Shown: positions 51,304-64,000 of the stretch, piece by piece
Position numbering within the stretch: the stretch's first letter is position 1
Layout: each line of letters begins with the position of its first letter
Assembly (NCBI RefSeq): GCF_002161445.1
Contig: NZ_NFHT01000002.1
Coordinates: 1-64,000 of the forward strand
DNA length: 64,000 nucleotides
Direction of reading: 5' to 3'
From: Alistipes sp. An66
GTDB lineage: Bacteria; Bacteroidota; Bacteroidia; Bacteroidales; Rikenellaceae
Program-made: the position numbers and the translations under genes
The notes under the pieces: model-generated
Seen by the model: the letters and a program-made list of their open reading frames with translations, nothing else
Databases searched by the model: none
What the model was told of the DNA's origin: nothing

Positions 51304-52644
51304 TCAGTTAAAATAATACCCCACTTTCCCCACCGAGCCCGGCATGGCAAAGACCACGACCCGGTCGTAAGGATTGATCTCCATGTTGTCCACGGCGATG
51401 AAGACCTTGTCCCCGCGCACGATGCCGCCGATGATCGTATCCTGCGGAAGACCCAGGTCCTTGATCCGCGCCTTCGTCGCCGGAGCGTTCGGCTTCACGA
51501 TGAATTCCAGCACCTCGGCATCGCTGCCCGTCAGGCACTTGATCGCCTGCACGTCGGTCGACATCGTGAAACGGAAGATATTCGACGCCGTCACCAGCTT
51601 CTTGTTGATGATCGTGTCGATGCCGATCGACTCCGCCAGATTGATGTAGTTCAGGTTCTCGACCTCCGCGATCACCTTCTTCACCCCCATGCGCTTGGCC
51701 AGCATCGCCGCCAGAATGTTCGTCTCGCTGCGCCCCGTGACGGCCACGAAGGCGTCCATGTTCGACAAGCCCTCCTCCATCATGGCATCCGTATTGCGGC
51801 CGTCCTCGTTGATGATCAGCGTCTTGTCGAGCATCTCGGCCAGCCGGTAAGCCTTTTCGGCGTTGTAGTCGATGAGCTTGATGTTCACCTCGTCCTGCAA
51901 CTCCATCGCCACCCGGATGCCGATCCGCGACCCGCCCAGAATCATCATGTTGCGGATCTCGATGTTCGACTGCCCCGAAAACTCCATCACCTCGCGCACG
52001 GCATCCTGACGCGCGATCACGTAGATCACGTCGCCCGCCATGAACTCCTCGCCCGCACGCGGGATGATCGTCTGACCCCCGCGCGTGATGGCCACCGTGC
52101 GGTAGCTCAACGGGGCCGGGTCATCGGCAAATCCCGAAAGCACCTGTCCTACCAGCGGAGAGGTCGGTTCCAGACGGAAAACCACCAGCGACAGCTTCCC
52201 GCTCGAAAAATCCACGTACTCCGTCGTCGACGTATGCCCCAGCAGGTTGATCACCTCGCGCGCCGCAACCTTCTCCGGATAGAACAGGTAGTCGATACCC
52301 ATGTCGATGAACATCTCCTTGTTGTTGGGTTCCAGATACTCGTTGTTGTCGATGCGCGCGATGGACTTCCGCGCCCCGAGCTTCTTGGCCAGCATCGCCG
52401 CCACGATGTTGTCGTTCTCCTCGTGGTTCACGGCGATAAAGAGGTCGCACTTGCGGACCGCCGCCTTGCGCAGCACCGCAAAGGTCGTCGAGTCCCCCTC
52501 GACGGTGATCACGTCGGCCAGCGCCCCCACCTCGGCCAGCAGTTTCTGATCGCTGTCGATGACCGTGATGTCGTGTCCGTTTCCGCTGAGCATCCGGGCC
52601 AGATGGCTCCCCATCTCCCCGGCTCCCGCTATTACGATTTTCAT
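51304..52644 (-). CDS. trkA: Trk potassium uptake regulatory protein TrkA
   Basis: Protein of 446 residues: two tandem RCK units, each a Rossmann NAD-binding domain (MKIVIAGAGEMGSHLARML at 1-19; MILGGSRIGIRVAMEL near 235) followed by a TrkA-C domain. It gates the K+ channel subunit TrkH/TrkG with nucleotides. trkH is not adjacent. Promoter TATATTTG overlaps that of the divergent small gene. Confidence 0.95.
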   Translation of the reverse strand: MKIVIAGAGEMGSHLARMLSGNGHDITVIDSDQKLLAEVGALADVITVEGDSTTFAVLRKAAVRKCDLFIAVNHEENDNIVAAMLAKKLGARKSIARIDNNEYLEPNNKEMFIDMGIDYLFYPEKVAAREVINLLGHTSTTEYVDFSSGKLSLVVFRLEPTSPLVGQVLSGFADDPAPLSYRTVAITRGGQTIIPRAGEEFMAGDVIYVIARQDAVREVMEFSGQSNIEIRNMMILGGSRIGIRVAMELQDEVNIKLIDYNAEKAYRLAEMLDKTLIINEDGRNTDAMMEEGLSNMDAFVAVTGRSETNILAAMLAKRMGVKKVIAEVENLNYINLAESIGIDTIINKKLVTASNIFRFTMSTDVQAIKCLTGSDAEVLEFIVKPNAPATKARIKDLGLPQDTIIGGIVRGDKVFIAVDNMEINPYDRVVVFAMPGSVGKVGYYFN

Positions 52645-52727
52645 ACGCGACTCCGATTAAATACGCATTCAACCCGCTGCCGTTCAGAACGGTACGGACC
52701 CCGACCGCTACCTGTCGGGCAACATTT

Positions 52728-52758
52728 TTGCAATTTATCCTACAAATATATACATTTG
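52728..52758 (+). promoter_or_regulatory. promoter of the 52801 small membrane protein gene
   Basis: -33 TTTG (52728-52731), 19-bp spacer, -7 TACATTTG (52751-52758): a full consensus match. It interlocks with the trkA promoter on the other strand. Confidence 0.82.
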
Positions 52759-52773
52759 TCCCCGAAAGCCAAA
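52743..52773 (-). promoter_or_regulatory. trkA promoter
   Basis: Minus strand: -33 TTTG (52773-52770), 19-bp spacer, -7 TATATTTG (52750-52743). The two -7 boxes abut at 52750/52751, so the two promoters cannot be occupied at once. Confidence 0.8.
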
Positions 52774-52800
52774 ATTTAAACCCCCAAAAACCGTCCCGCC

Positions 52801-53073
52801 ATGCCCGCCTGGTTAATCGTCCTGCTCTGCGCCATCGCCGCCGTCGCCTTCTTCGTCGTGGGGATGTCCCTCACGCTGATGATCAAGGGGCACCACATCG
52901 ACTCGGAGATCTCCACCAACAAGGAGATGCAGCGCCTCGGCATCAAGTGTGCCGTGCAGGAGACCCGCGAGGCCGACGGCAGCGCCGAGTGTTCCGACAG
53001 CCACGCGGCCGCCGGTTGTTCCGGAAACTGCGGCGCCTGCGACATCGAACACAAGACGACCCGGCAGGCCTGA
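52801..53073 (+). CDS. small membrane protein with C-terminal Cys cluster
   Basis: Protein of 90 residues: one membrane helix (about 3-27, PAWLIVLLCAIAAVAFFVVGMSL) and a soluble tail with Cys50, Cys64, Cys73, Cys77 and Cys80 (C-S-G-N-C-G-A-C region), a plausible metal or Fe-S site. It has a strong promoter and a terminator of its own, so it is a real gene. Similar small anchored Cys-rich proteins occur in Bacteroidetes near redox/flavin genes, but I do not recognise this one. Function unknown. Confidence 0.75.
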   Translation: MPAWLIVLLCAIAAVAFFVVGMSLTLMIKGHHIDSEISTNKEMQRLGIKCAVQETREADGSAECSDSHAAAGCSGNCGACDIEHKTTRQA

Positions 53074-53090
53074 CCTCCGACATACCATCC

Positions 53091-53126
53091 AATAAAAAGT
53101 CCCGGTCCGTATCGGAAGACCGGGAC
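53091..53126. terminator. bidirectional terminator
   Basis: GTCCCGGTC/GACCGGGAC (53099-53107/53118-53126), with A5 on the left giving T5 for the minus strand. It separates the small membrane protein from the cysQ-like gene. Confidence 0.82.
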
Positions 53127-53188
53127 GGTTCATTTCAAATCCCATCTGCGGCGGACGTCCGACACCGGACGCCCCCGGCCCGGACGGA

Positions 53189-54034
53189 TCAGAACGGGCA
53201 GAATTTCGACCGGCAGTGGAACCACGGGTTGTGCAGGTCCTCCTCGTTGTAGCGCAGCTCCCGCTCCTCGGGCAGCGCCCGCGTCGAACCGCCCGCCTCC
53301 GCGAGGATCAACTCCCCGGCGGCCGTATCCCATTCATAGGTGTGCGTCGTGCGGACATAGTAGTCCACCCGGCCCTCGGCCAGCAGGCAGAACTTGTAGG
53401 AACTCCCCTGCTCGACAATTTCCAGATCGGGGAAACGCTCCCGCAGGCGCGCCACATGCTCGTGCGTCTCGGGGGTCTGGTGCGAACGCGACAGGGCCAC
53501 CCGAAGGTGGTCGTGGTGCGACTCCCCGGCCAGCGGCAGCGGCGTCCAGCCCCGAACGATCTCCTCATAGCTATAATCCACCGCCGCATCGGGAGCGACG
53601 CCCTCCTTGACATACGAACCCGAATCCCGCCCCGCGACATACATCTTTTCATAATAGGGCACATAGATCACCGCTCCCATGCAGACGTTGTTCTCCATCA
53701 GCGCGATGTTCACCGTGAATTCGTTGTTTCCCTTGATGAACTCCACCGTCCCGTCCAGCGGATCCACCAGCCAGTAGAGCTCCCAGTTGCAGCGCTCCTC
53801 GTAACGCATCTCACGCCCCTCCTCCGAGAGAATCGGAATCCGCGTCGGACCCAGATACTCCCGGATCGTGCGGTGAGCCATCCGGTCGGCCAGCGTGATG
53901 GGCGTACGGTCCTCCTTGAGGCTGATATCGTAATCGTCGCGGTTCCTGTATACTTTCATGATCGAGGCTCCGGCTCTGACTGCCGCATTGAAAAGCGGAG
54001 GCAGCAGATACATGCGCACCTTGTCGTTTATCAT
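53189..54034 (-). CDS. cysQ: inositol-monophosphatase-fold phosphatase, CysQ-like
   Basis: Protein of 281 residues from ATG 54034. Metal-site motifs: LSEEG, DPLDGTVEFI (WLVDPLDGT), and YEWDTAAGELI; FTVNIALM is typical of CysQ. It would hydrolyse 3'-phosphoadenosine 5'-phosphate. An ATG 13 codons upstream (54073) is in frame, but a TACCTTTA -7-like box at 54076-54083 would put transcription inside that extension, so the shorter start is preferred. No sulfate-assimilation genes are adjacent. Confidence 0.88.
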   Translation of the reverse strand: MINDKVRMYLLPPLFNAAVRAGASIMKVYRNRDDYDISLKEDRTPITLADRMAHRTIREYLGPTRIPILSEEGREMRYEERCNWELYWLVDPLDGTVEFIKGNNEFTVNIALMENNVCMGAVIYVPYYEKMYVAGRDSGSYVKEGVAPDAAVDYSYEEIVRGWTPLPLAGESHHDHLRVALSRSHQTPETHEHVARLRERFPDLEIVEQGSSYKFCLLAEGRVDYYVRTTHTYEWDTAAGELILAEAGGSTRALPEERELRYNEEDLHNPWFHCRSKFCPF

Positions 54035-54251
54035 CGTAACTCGTAATTTTGGGTCGGATACTTGTGTTGCCATGGTAAAGGTAGCAAGAATTTATGAGAC
54101 CGTAAAATTTTTCGGCACCCGTATCGGCTCTTCCCGTCAAAGTGTACAGATTCGATCCGAAAACCGTCATCCGCCCCACGCCAAAACCGTGCCCCGGAGC
54201 CCCGTGCGAAATTTTTTCTGCGCGACCGTATGGTTTATCGGAAATTATCCG

Positions 54252-54259
54252 TATATTTG
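54252..54259 (+). promoter_or_regulatory. -7 element of rplU-rpmA
   Basis: TATATTTG 30 bp before the rplU ATG; -33 weak. Confidence 0.65.
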
Positions 54260-54288
54260 CAACCCGAATTCATTCAATTACACGTAGA

Positions 54289-54600
54289 ATGTACGTAATC
54301 GTAGAGATCGCAGGTCAGCAGTTCAAGGCTGAAAAAGGTCGGAAACTTTATGTTCACCGTCTCCAGGGCGAAGAGAATTCGTCCGTAAGTTTCGACAAAG
54401 TCCTGCTCACAGACAACGACGGTCAGGTCAAAGTCGGTGCACCTGTTGTAGAAGGCGCCGCAGTAAAGTGCAAGATCCTCAAGCATCTGAAAGATGACAA
54501 GGTTCTGGTGTTCAAGAAAAAACGTCGCACCGGCTACCAGAAGTGCAACGGACACCGCCAGTATCTCACCCAGATCCTCGTGGAAGAAATCGTTGCATAA
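54289..54600 (+). CDS. rplU: 50S ribosomal protein L21
   Basis: Protein of 103 residues starting [20 protein letters not shown], with the C-terminal [19 protein letters not shown] motif that binds 23S rRNA. The frame is open 49 codons upstream, but the promoter lies there. Followed 21 bp later by rpmA, the universal pair. Confidence 0.97.
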   Translation: MYVIVEIAGQQFKAEKGRKLYVHRLQGEENSSVSFDKVLLTDNDGQVKVGAPVVEGAAVKCKILKHLKDDKVLVFKKKRRTGYQKCNGHRQYLTQILVEEIVA

Positions 54601-54621
54601 ACCTTTAAAAACTGAATCATC

Positions 54622-54882
54622 ATGGCACACAAGAAAGGTGTAGGTAGTTCGAAGAACGGCCGTGAGTCGGAAAGCAAACGACTCGGCATCAAACTGTTCG
54701 GCGGTCAGTTCGCAAAGGCGGGCAACATCATCGTTCGCCAGCGCGGAACGGTGCACAACGCCGGTGAGAATGTCGGCATGGGCAAGGACCACACGCTCTT
54801 TGCGCTCGTCGACGGCACGGTTGAATTCTGCAAAAAGGGAGAAGGCAAATCGTATGTCAGCGTAACCCCGCTGAACGAGTAA
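54622..54882 (+). CDS. rpmA: 50S ribosomal protein L27
   Basis: Protein of 86 residues. It begins [20 protein letters not shown], the tail reaching the peptidyl-transferase centre. There is no N-terminal extension of the Firmicutes kind needing proteolysis. Transcript ends at 54910-54937. Confidence 0.97.
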   Translation: MAHKKGVGSSKNGRESESKRLGIKLFGGQFAKAGNIIVRQRGTVHNAGENVGMGKDHTLFALVDGTVEFCKKGEGKSYVSVTPLNE

Positions 54883-54909
54883 CAAACGCTCCTTCGACAA
54901 ACAAAAACG

Positions 54910-54937
54910 GCTTCCCGATTCTCGGGAAGCTTTTTTT
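54910..54937 (+). terminator. terminator after rpmA
   Basis: GCTTCCCGA/TCGGGAAGC (54910-54918/54922-54930), 3-nt loop, seven T. Confidence 0.92.
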
Positions 54938-55136
54938 GTTCCTTTTCCAGGGGAGGGGGGGGGTGAGTGAAGGGGCCGGCGACTGAAAGCACCCTGCTGG
55001 CCACAAAGGGAAACTGGTGGCTGAAAGCCTCCACTACATCACAGAGGGATCGGCCGACGACTGAAAACACGCTGCTGCGCCACGAAGCCCCCCAAAAAGA
55101 AGCCGACCAACCGAACGCAGGAACGCCTCCGGGCAC
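54938..55136. repeat. gene-free stretch with a G9 run and a degenerate ~39-bp triple repeat
   Basis: About 200 bp between two terminators. It starts with nine G (54955-54963). Three diverged units follow at 54981, 55019 and 55059, each with (G)ACTGAAA(G)C, CTGCTG-like and CCAC(A/G)AAG blocks. An open frame of about 100 codons crosses it, but its translation is low complexity and lacks a promoter or conserved features, so I do not call a gene. Confidence 0.6.
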
Positions 55137-55167
55137 AAAAAAGCCGCGTCCCGGGATGGGACGCGGC
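55137..55167 (-). terminator. terminator of the META lipoprotein gene
   Basis: GCCGCGTCCC/GGGACGCGGC (55143-55152/55158-55167) with six T on the minus strand. Confidence 0.88.
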
Positions 55168-55189
55168 CGGTCTTCCGGACAGAGACACC

Positions 55190-55618
55190 CTATTTGGATG
55201 CCGGCTCTGCCACACGGAACTCGGCGACCACCCGCTTCTGACCGTCGAGCAGTTTCAGCTCCGAGCCCTTGATCTCGTAGCCGTCCACCCCGTTGAGCAT
55301 CTGCACGAAAGCATTCTCATACTCCATGTCGGGACACGCCATGCGGGTCATGCCGAGGTTTTCGAATTTCAGGCTCTGCCCCGAAAGGGCGTACTTCCCG
55401 AAAAAGCGGTTGCAGTTGGTACGTCCGGCCACCATCGTGTCGGCGGCATTGAATTCCAGGGTGAAGGCGTCGGCCTCCGCCTCGATGGCCGATGCGGGGA
55501 TCGTCTCCATCCGGGAGAGTTTCCACGAGGTGCCTTCCAACGGCAGGTTCTTCGTCCGGGAACCGCCGCAGGCGGTCATGGCAAGAAGCAGCGTGGCTGC
55601 TGCAAGGATTTTTTTCAT
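55190..55618 (-). CDS. META-domain (HslJ-like) lipoprotein
   Basis: Protein of 142 residues from ATG 55618 with lipobox MTACG (Cys17). The remainder is one META domain: [68 protein letters not shown], then a final strand. The GCNRFFG-like and TRMACP motifs are diagnostic of HslJ/META. In E. coli HslJ is linked to heat and novobiocin resistance; the molecular role is unclear. Promoter TTG-N19-TATCTTTG at 55701-55731. Confidence 0.9.
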   Translation of the reverse strand: MKKILAAATLLLAMTACGGSRTKNLPLEGTSWKLSRMETIPASAIEAEADAFTLEFNAADTMVAGRTNCNRFFGKYALSGQSLKFENLGMTRMACPDMEYENAFVQMLNGVDGYEIKGSELKLLDGQKRVVAEFRVAEPASK

Positions 55619-55700
55619 GATCGTATATAATTTAAGGTGTTGTTGCTCGGAGCGCTCAAAACCCGGACCAAACGGCCGAACGGATCCGTCATTCCGGAGA

Positions 55701-55731
55701 CAAAGATACGCCACATTTGCGGGAAAACAAG
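55701..55731 (-). promoter_or_regulatory. promoter of the META lipoprotein gene
   Basis: Minus strand: CTTG (55731-55728), 19-bp spacer, -7 TATCTTTG (55708-55701). Confidence 0.7.
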
Positions 55732-55779
55732 AATTCCGGAGCAAAAAACGCCTTTCCGCAGAAATCCGAAGGGTTTCGC

Positions 55780-55810
55780 TTGGCAGTTGTCCCATTTTTT
55801 CTTAATTTTG
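55780..55810 (+). promoter_or_regulatory. tRNA-Arg promoter
   Basis: TTG (55780-55782), 20-bp spacer, -7 TAATTTTG (55803-55810), 18 bp before the tRNA. Confidence 0.72.
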
Positions 55811-55828
55811 CAACGTTTTCCGCAAAAC

Positions 55829-55902
55829 GGTCCCGTAGCTCAGTTGGATAGAGCAGCAGATTTCTAATCTGCCGGCCGCGCGTTCGAGCCGCGCCGGGAT
55901 CA
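55829..55902 (+). tRNA. tRNA-Arg (anticodon TCT)
   Basis: 74-nt cloverleaf. Acceptor GGTCCCG/CGGGATC (with one G-T pair), D-arm TAGCTCAGTTGGATAGAGCA, anticodon stem GCAGA/TCTGC around loop TTTCTAA (anticodon TCT), T-arm GCGCG-TTCGAGC-CGCGC, discriminator A. CCA is not encoded. It has its own promoter and terminator. Confidence 0.95.
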
Positions 55903-55905
55903 CGG

Positions 55906-55937
55906 TCCGGGGTGCGCACACGCATCCCGGATTTTTT
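55906..55937 (+). terminator. terminator after tRNA-Arg
   Basis: TCCGGGGTGCG/CGCATCCCGGA (one G-T pair), loop CACA, six T. Confidence 0.88.
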
Positions 55938-55975
55938 CGAAATCCCCGTAAAATACGGTTTTTTACCCCTATTAT

Positions 55976-56006
55976 TTTGTCAGTAGGATTTTTTTCCCTA
56001 CATTTG
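55976..56006 (+). promoter_or_regulatory. rpsP promoter
   Basis: -33 TTTG (55976-55979), 19-bp spacer, -7 TACATTTG (55999-56006). Leader of about 55 nt. Confidence 0.82.
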
Positions 56007-56066
56007 CACGCTTAAAAGCCCGAACGGGTGAGCGTTTTTAGTTTTTTTAACAAAATTTTATAGCAA

Positions 56067-56657
56067 ATGGCTGTTAAAATTCGTCTGGCACGTCACGGCA
56101 AGAAGGGTTTCGCCTTCTACCACATCGTTGCCGCAGATAGCAGAGCGCCACGTGATGGTAAATTCATCGAGAAGTTGGGTACCTACAACCCCAACACGAA
56201 TCCTGCTACGATCGATCTGAACTTCGAGAAAGCTCTGGATTGGTTACTCAAAGGCGCACAACCTACGGACACTTGTCGGGCTATTCTCTCGTACAAGGGC
56301 GTACTTTACAAGAAACACCTGCTGGGTGGCGTAGCCAAAGGTGCATTCTCGGAGACCGAGGCCGAGGCTCGCTTCAACAAGTGGATGGAGGCCAAGACCG
56401 GCAAGATCGAGGCCAAGACCAACAAGCTCGCTTCCGACGCCAAGTCGGCCGAAAAGGCCCGTCTGGCTGCCGAGACCAAGATCAAGGAGGAGCGCGCCGC
56501 TGCTCTCGCCGAGAAGAAGGCCGCTGCCGAAGCTGCTGCCCGTGAGGCTGCCGAAGCTGCCGCTGCCGAGGCTGCTGCCGCAACCGAGGAGGCTGCCGCA
56601 ACCGAGGAGGCTGCCGCAACCGAGGAGGCTGCTCCCGAAACTCCCGCCGCCGAATAA
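56067..56657 (+). CDS. rpsP: 30S ribosomal protein S16 with long C-terminal extension
   Basis: Protein of 196 residues. The first 85 or so form S16 ([42 protein letters not shown]). The remaining 110 are an Ala/Lys/Glu-rich helical extension, more than doubling the E. coli length; extended S16 is usual in Bacteroidetes. Its tip contains three exact 18-bp repeats (56577-56630) encoding AATEEA. Terminator at 56681-56718 follows. Confidence 0.96.
   Translation: MAVKIRLARHGKKGFAFYHIVAADSRAPRDGKFIEKLGTYNPNTNPATIDLNFEKALDWLLKGAQPTDTCRAILSYKGVLYKKHLLGGVAKGAFSETEAEARFNKWMEAKTGKIEAKTNKLASDAKSAEKARLAAETKIKEERAAALAEKKAAAEAAAREAAEAAAAEAAAATEEAAATEEAAATEEAAPETPAAE
56577..56630. repeat. 18-bp in-frame repeat in rpsP
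   Basis: Three consecutive copies of GCCGCAACCGAGGAGGCT encode the acidic/Ala end of the S16 extension. Confidence 0.9.
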
Positions 56658-56680
56658 GCAGGTTTTCAAATCCGATAAAA

Positions 56681-56718
56681 CAGGAGATCGCCCGAAGGGG
56701 AGATTTCCTGTTTTTTTT
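56681..56718 (+). terminator. terminator between rpsP and rimM
   Basis: CAGGAGAT...ATTTCCTG imperfect stem with an inner CCC/GGG pairing, then eight T (56711-56718). It is immediately followed by the rimM promoter. Confidence 0.7.
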
Positions 56719-56719
56719 G

Positions 56720-56727
56720 TACTTTTG
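56720..56727 (+). promoter_or_regulatory. rimM -7 element
   Basis: TACTTTTG, 18 bp before the rimM ATG; no clear -33 because the terminator T-run occupies the spacer. Confidence 0.55.
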
Positions 56728-56745
56728 CCGCAAATCCTTTCGCAA

Positions 56746-57264
56746 ATGGCTGTATCCGCTGGACGTATCAACAAACTTTTCGGAACCGACGGGGGCGTCA
56801 TGCTCTCGCTCTACCCCGCTTTCCCCGACGATTTCGACCCCGCCACGACCCCGCTTCTGGTCACCATCGACGCCCTGGACGTACCCCTTTGGTGCGACCG
56901 CTTCGAGCGCCGAGGCATTTCGGGAGCCACCGCCACCTTCGCCGACATCGACACCGAACGCCGGGCCGAAGAGCTGCTGGGGCTGGAATTCCGCATCGAG
57001 GAGCCCGAAGCGGAGGAGGACGACGAATTCTACCTCGAAGATCTGATCGGTTTCGCCGTGGTGGCCGAGGAGGCCGGCAAGGAGGAGAAGGTCTCCGGGA
57101 CCGTATCGGACTACTACGACAGCGACGCCAACCCGCTCTTCGAACTGGAAATCGACGGCCGCAGCGTACTGGTCCCGGCCGTCGGGGAGTTCATCGCACA
57201 CATCGACTTCGAAGGCCGCACGATGCACCTCGTGCTGCCCGAAGGACTCTTAACACTGGAATGA
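56746..57264 (+). CDS. rimM: ribosome maturation factor RimM
   Basis: Protein of 172 residues with the two RimM beta-barrels: N-terminal AGRINKLFGTDGGVML and FERRGISGATATFADIDTERRAEELLGLEF, then the PRC-like barrel LIGFAVV...LFELEIDGRSVLVPAVGEFIAHID. It binds S19 during 30S assembly. It keeps the universal place after rpsP, but trmD and rplS do not follow; mnmA starts 1 bp after the stop. Confidence 0.9.
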   Translation: MAVSAGRINKLFGTDGGVMLSLYPAFPDDFDPATTPLLVTIDALDVPLWCDRFERRGISGATATFADIDTERRAEELLGLEFRIEEPEAEEDDEFYLEDLIGFAVVAEEAGKEEKVSGTVSDYYDSDANPLFELEIDGRSVLVPAVGEFIAHIDFEGRTMHLVLPEGLLTLE

Positions 57265-57265
57265 C

Positions 57266-58468
57266 ATGGCTCGCGTAGTAATCGGACTCTCGGGCGGCGT
57301 CGATTCGTCGGTGGCCGCCTGGCTGCTCAAACAACAGGGCCACGAGGTAATCGGGCTCTTCATGATCAACTGGCACGACACCACCGGCACGCTCGAAGGC
57401 GACTGTCCGTGGCACGACGACCGTCTCTTCGCCGAACTCGTGGCCAAGAAACTCGACATTCCGCTGCATGTCGTCGACCTCTCGGCCGAATACCGCACGC
57501 GCGTGGTGGACTACATGTTCGCCGAGTACGAACGGGGCCGCACGCCCAATCCCGACGTGCTGTGCAACCGCGAGATCAAGTTCGACGTCTTCCTGCGCGA
57601 GGCCCTCAAACTCGGCGCCGACTACGTCGCCACGGGACACTACTGCCGCAAGGCCGAAGAGACGCTCCCCGACGGCCGCACGCTCTATCGGCTGCTGGCC
57701 GGCAGCGACCCCAACAAGGACCAGAGCTACTTCCTCTGCCAGCTCTCGCAGGAGCAGTTGAGCCGGGCGTTGTTCCCCGTGGGCGGGCTGTTGAAGCCCG
57801 AGGTGCGGCGCATCGCCGCCGAGCAGGGGCTGGCAACCGCCAAGCGCAAGGATTCGCAGGGCATCTGCTTCGTGGGCAAGGTGGACCTGCCGACCTTCCT
57901 GCAACAGAAACTCGCCGCACGGCGCGGCAATGTTCACGAAATCCTGCCCACGTGGCCGAAATATGTGCGTGCGGAGGTTCCGGGCCCCGGCGAGGAGCCT
58001 TCGGACGAGCTGTTGGAGAAGCTTGCCCAACCCTGGCACTACACCGTGCGCGACGGCAAGAAGATCGGCGAACACAACGGAGCCCACTACTACACGATCG
58101 GGCAGCGCAAGGGACTCGGCATCGGCGGCCGCAAGGAGTCGCTGTTCATCCTTGCGACGGACACGGTGCAGAATGTCATCTACGTCGGCGAAGGAGATGC
58201 CCATCCGGGGTTGTGGCGCCCGGCGCTGCGGATGCTTCCGGGGGAGATCCACTGGGTGAACCCCGCCCGGGAGCTGGCCGTCGGGCAGAGTGCGAGCTTC
58301 TCGGTGCGCATCCGTTACCGCCAGCCGTTGCAGGGTGCGCGGCTCTTCGTCCGGGAGACGGGAGCCTGCCTGCTCTTCGACGAACCCCAGCGGGGCATCA
58401 CCCCGGGGCAGTTCGCCGCCTGGTACGACGGCGACGAGCTGGTCGGTTCGGGTGTGATCGAAGCCTGA
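57266..58468 (+). CDS. mnmA: tRNA-specific 2-thiouridylase MnmA
   Basis: Protein of 400 residues. PP-loop VIGLSGGVDSSVAAWLL (5-21), nucleophile Cys in PNPDVLCNREIKF (about 92-104), and catalytic persulphide Cys in DSQGICFVGKVD (about 194-205), then two C-terminal beta-barrels. It thiolates U34 of Glu/Gln/Lys tRNAs. Translated directly after rimM. Confidence 0.96.
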   Translation: MARVVIGLSGGVDSSVAAWLLKQQGHEVIGLFMINWHDTTGTLEGDCPWHDDRLFAELVAKKLDIPLHVVDLSAEYRTRVVDYMFAEYERGRTPNPDVLCNREIKFDVFLREALKLGADYVATGHYCRKAEETLPDGRTLYRLLAGSDPNKDQSYFLCQLSQEQLSRALFPVGGLLKPEVRRIAAEQGLATAKRKDSQGICFVGKVDLPTFLQQKLAARRGNVHEILPTWPKYVRAEVPGPGEEPSDELLEKLAQPWHYTVRDGKKIGEHNGAHYYTIGQRKGLGIGGRKESLFILATDTVQNVIYVGEGDAHPGLWRPALRMLPGEIHWVNPARELAVGQSASFSVRIRYRQPLQGARLFVRETGACLLFDEPQRGITPGQFAAWYDGDELVGSGVIEA

Positions 58469-58534
58469 CCCGGCAGGACCGGAATTTGACACGGCCTCAT
58501 CGGAACCCGGCTCGACATCATCGAAGCCCGACAC

Positions 58535-58567
58535 ATGAAAAACCCGCCTTTTCGGCGGGTTTTTCAT
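58535..58567. terminator. bidirectional terminator between mnmA and the GH29-GH16 gene
   Basis: ATGAAAAACCCGCC and its complement with a 5-nt loop; A5/T5 lie inside the stem, so it works on both strands. Confidence 0.88.
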
Positions 58568-58572
58568 CTCCA

Positions 58573-64000
<5,428 letters not shown>

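Noticed and set aside
54967..55272. 101-codon open frame after rpmA
   Set aside because: It runs over the repeat, a terminator and into the antisense of the META gene; no promoter and no recognisable protein features.

Overview
The window reads as the chromosome of a Bacteroidales gut bacterium, most likely Alistipes or a close Rikenellaceae relative. The G+C is high for the order. Promoters are of the Bacteroidetes type (-33 TTTG, 19-21 bp, -7 TAnnTTTG). Ribosome binding sites are weak, lipoproteins and a TonB receptor are frequent, and there is an Rnf complex, ptb-buk, a DUF349 protein and mucin-type glycosidases. I see no insertion sequence, prophage, integrase or CRISPR array. Apart from its two ends the window is mostly core chromosome.

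Layout. 1-0.7 kb: 5' end of a 16S rRNA gene (minus strand), its boxA leader and four near-identical tandem promoters. 0.8-8.5 kb: secreted permuted-papain lipoprotein, MgtC, a degenerate S41 protein, rpmI-rplT, an MFS exporter and three lipoproteins (one metallo-beta-lactamase fold). 8.6-12.9 kb: minus-strand metal locus (PqqD-like protein, Cys-rich exported protein, Fur-family repressor, TonB receptor, HMA metal-binding protein). 12.9-17.7 kb: recQ, a DEDDy exonuclease, rlmI and an esterase. 17.8-24 kb: yidC, pyrG, DUF349 protein. 24.2-31.3 kb: orphan response regulator, proBA, crcB, ackA-ptb-buk. 31.3-37.4 kb: aroQ-pyk-flippase, thiL, hpt-queE-divIC. 37.5-44.9 kb: nadE-rseC-rnfBCDGEA. 45-52.6 kb: zinc-ribbon coiled-coil protein, nif3, merR, rsmF, deoxynucleoside kinase, GH3-family enzyme, trkA. 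52.7-58.5 kb: small Cys-cluster membrane protein, cysQ-like phosphatase, rplU-rpmA, META lipoprotein, tRNA-Arg(UCU), rpsP, rimM-mnmA. 58.5-64 kb: a GH29-GH16 fusion and a GH2 beta-galactosidase that runs off the window.

How the parts fit. The metal locus looks like one import or sensing unit with a candidate TTGCAA dyad operator in front of the receptor. nadE and rseC lead directly into the rnf genes, joining NAD synthesis to ferredoxin:NAD+ oxidoreduction. ackA-ptb-buk is an acyl-phosphate fermentation module. The terminal glycosidase pair fits host mucin O-glycan trimming (fucosidase, endo-beta-galactanase and beta-galactosidase activities).

The points most worth a second look are the four-promoter rRNA array, the PqqD/Cys-rich/Fur/TonB/HMA locus, two likely dead active sites (S41 Ser to Asn, NadE glutaminase Cys to Gly), a second flavinylation motif in RnfG, the GH29-GH16 fusion, and several intergenic or in-frame tandem repeats.
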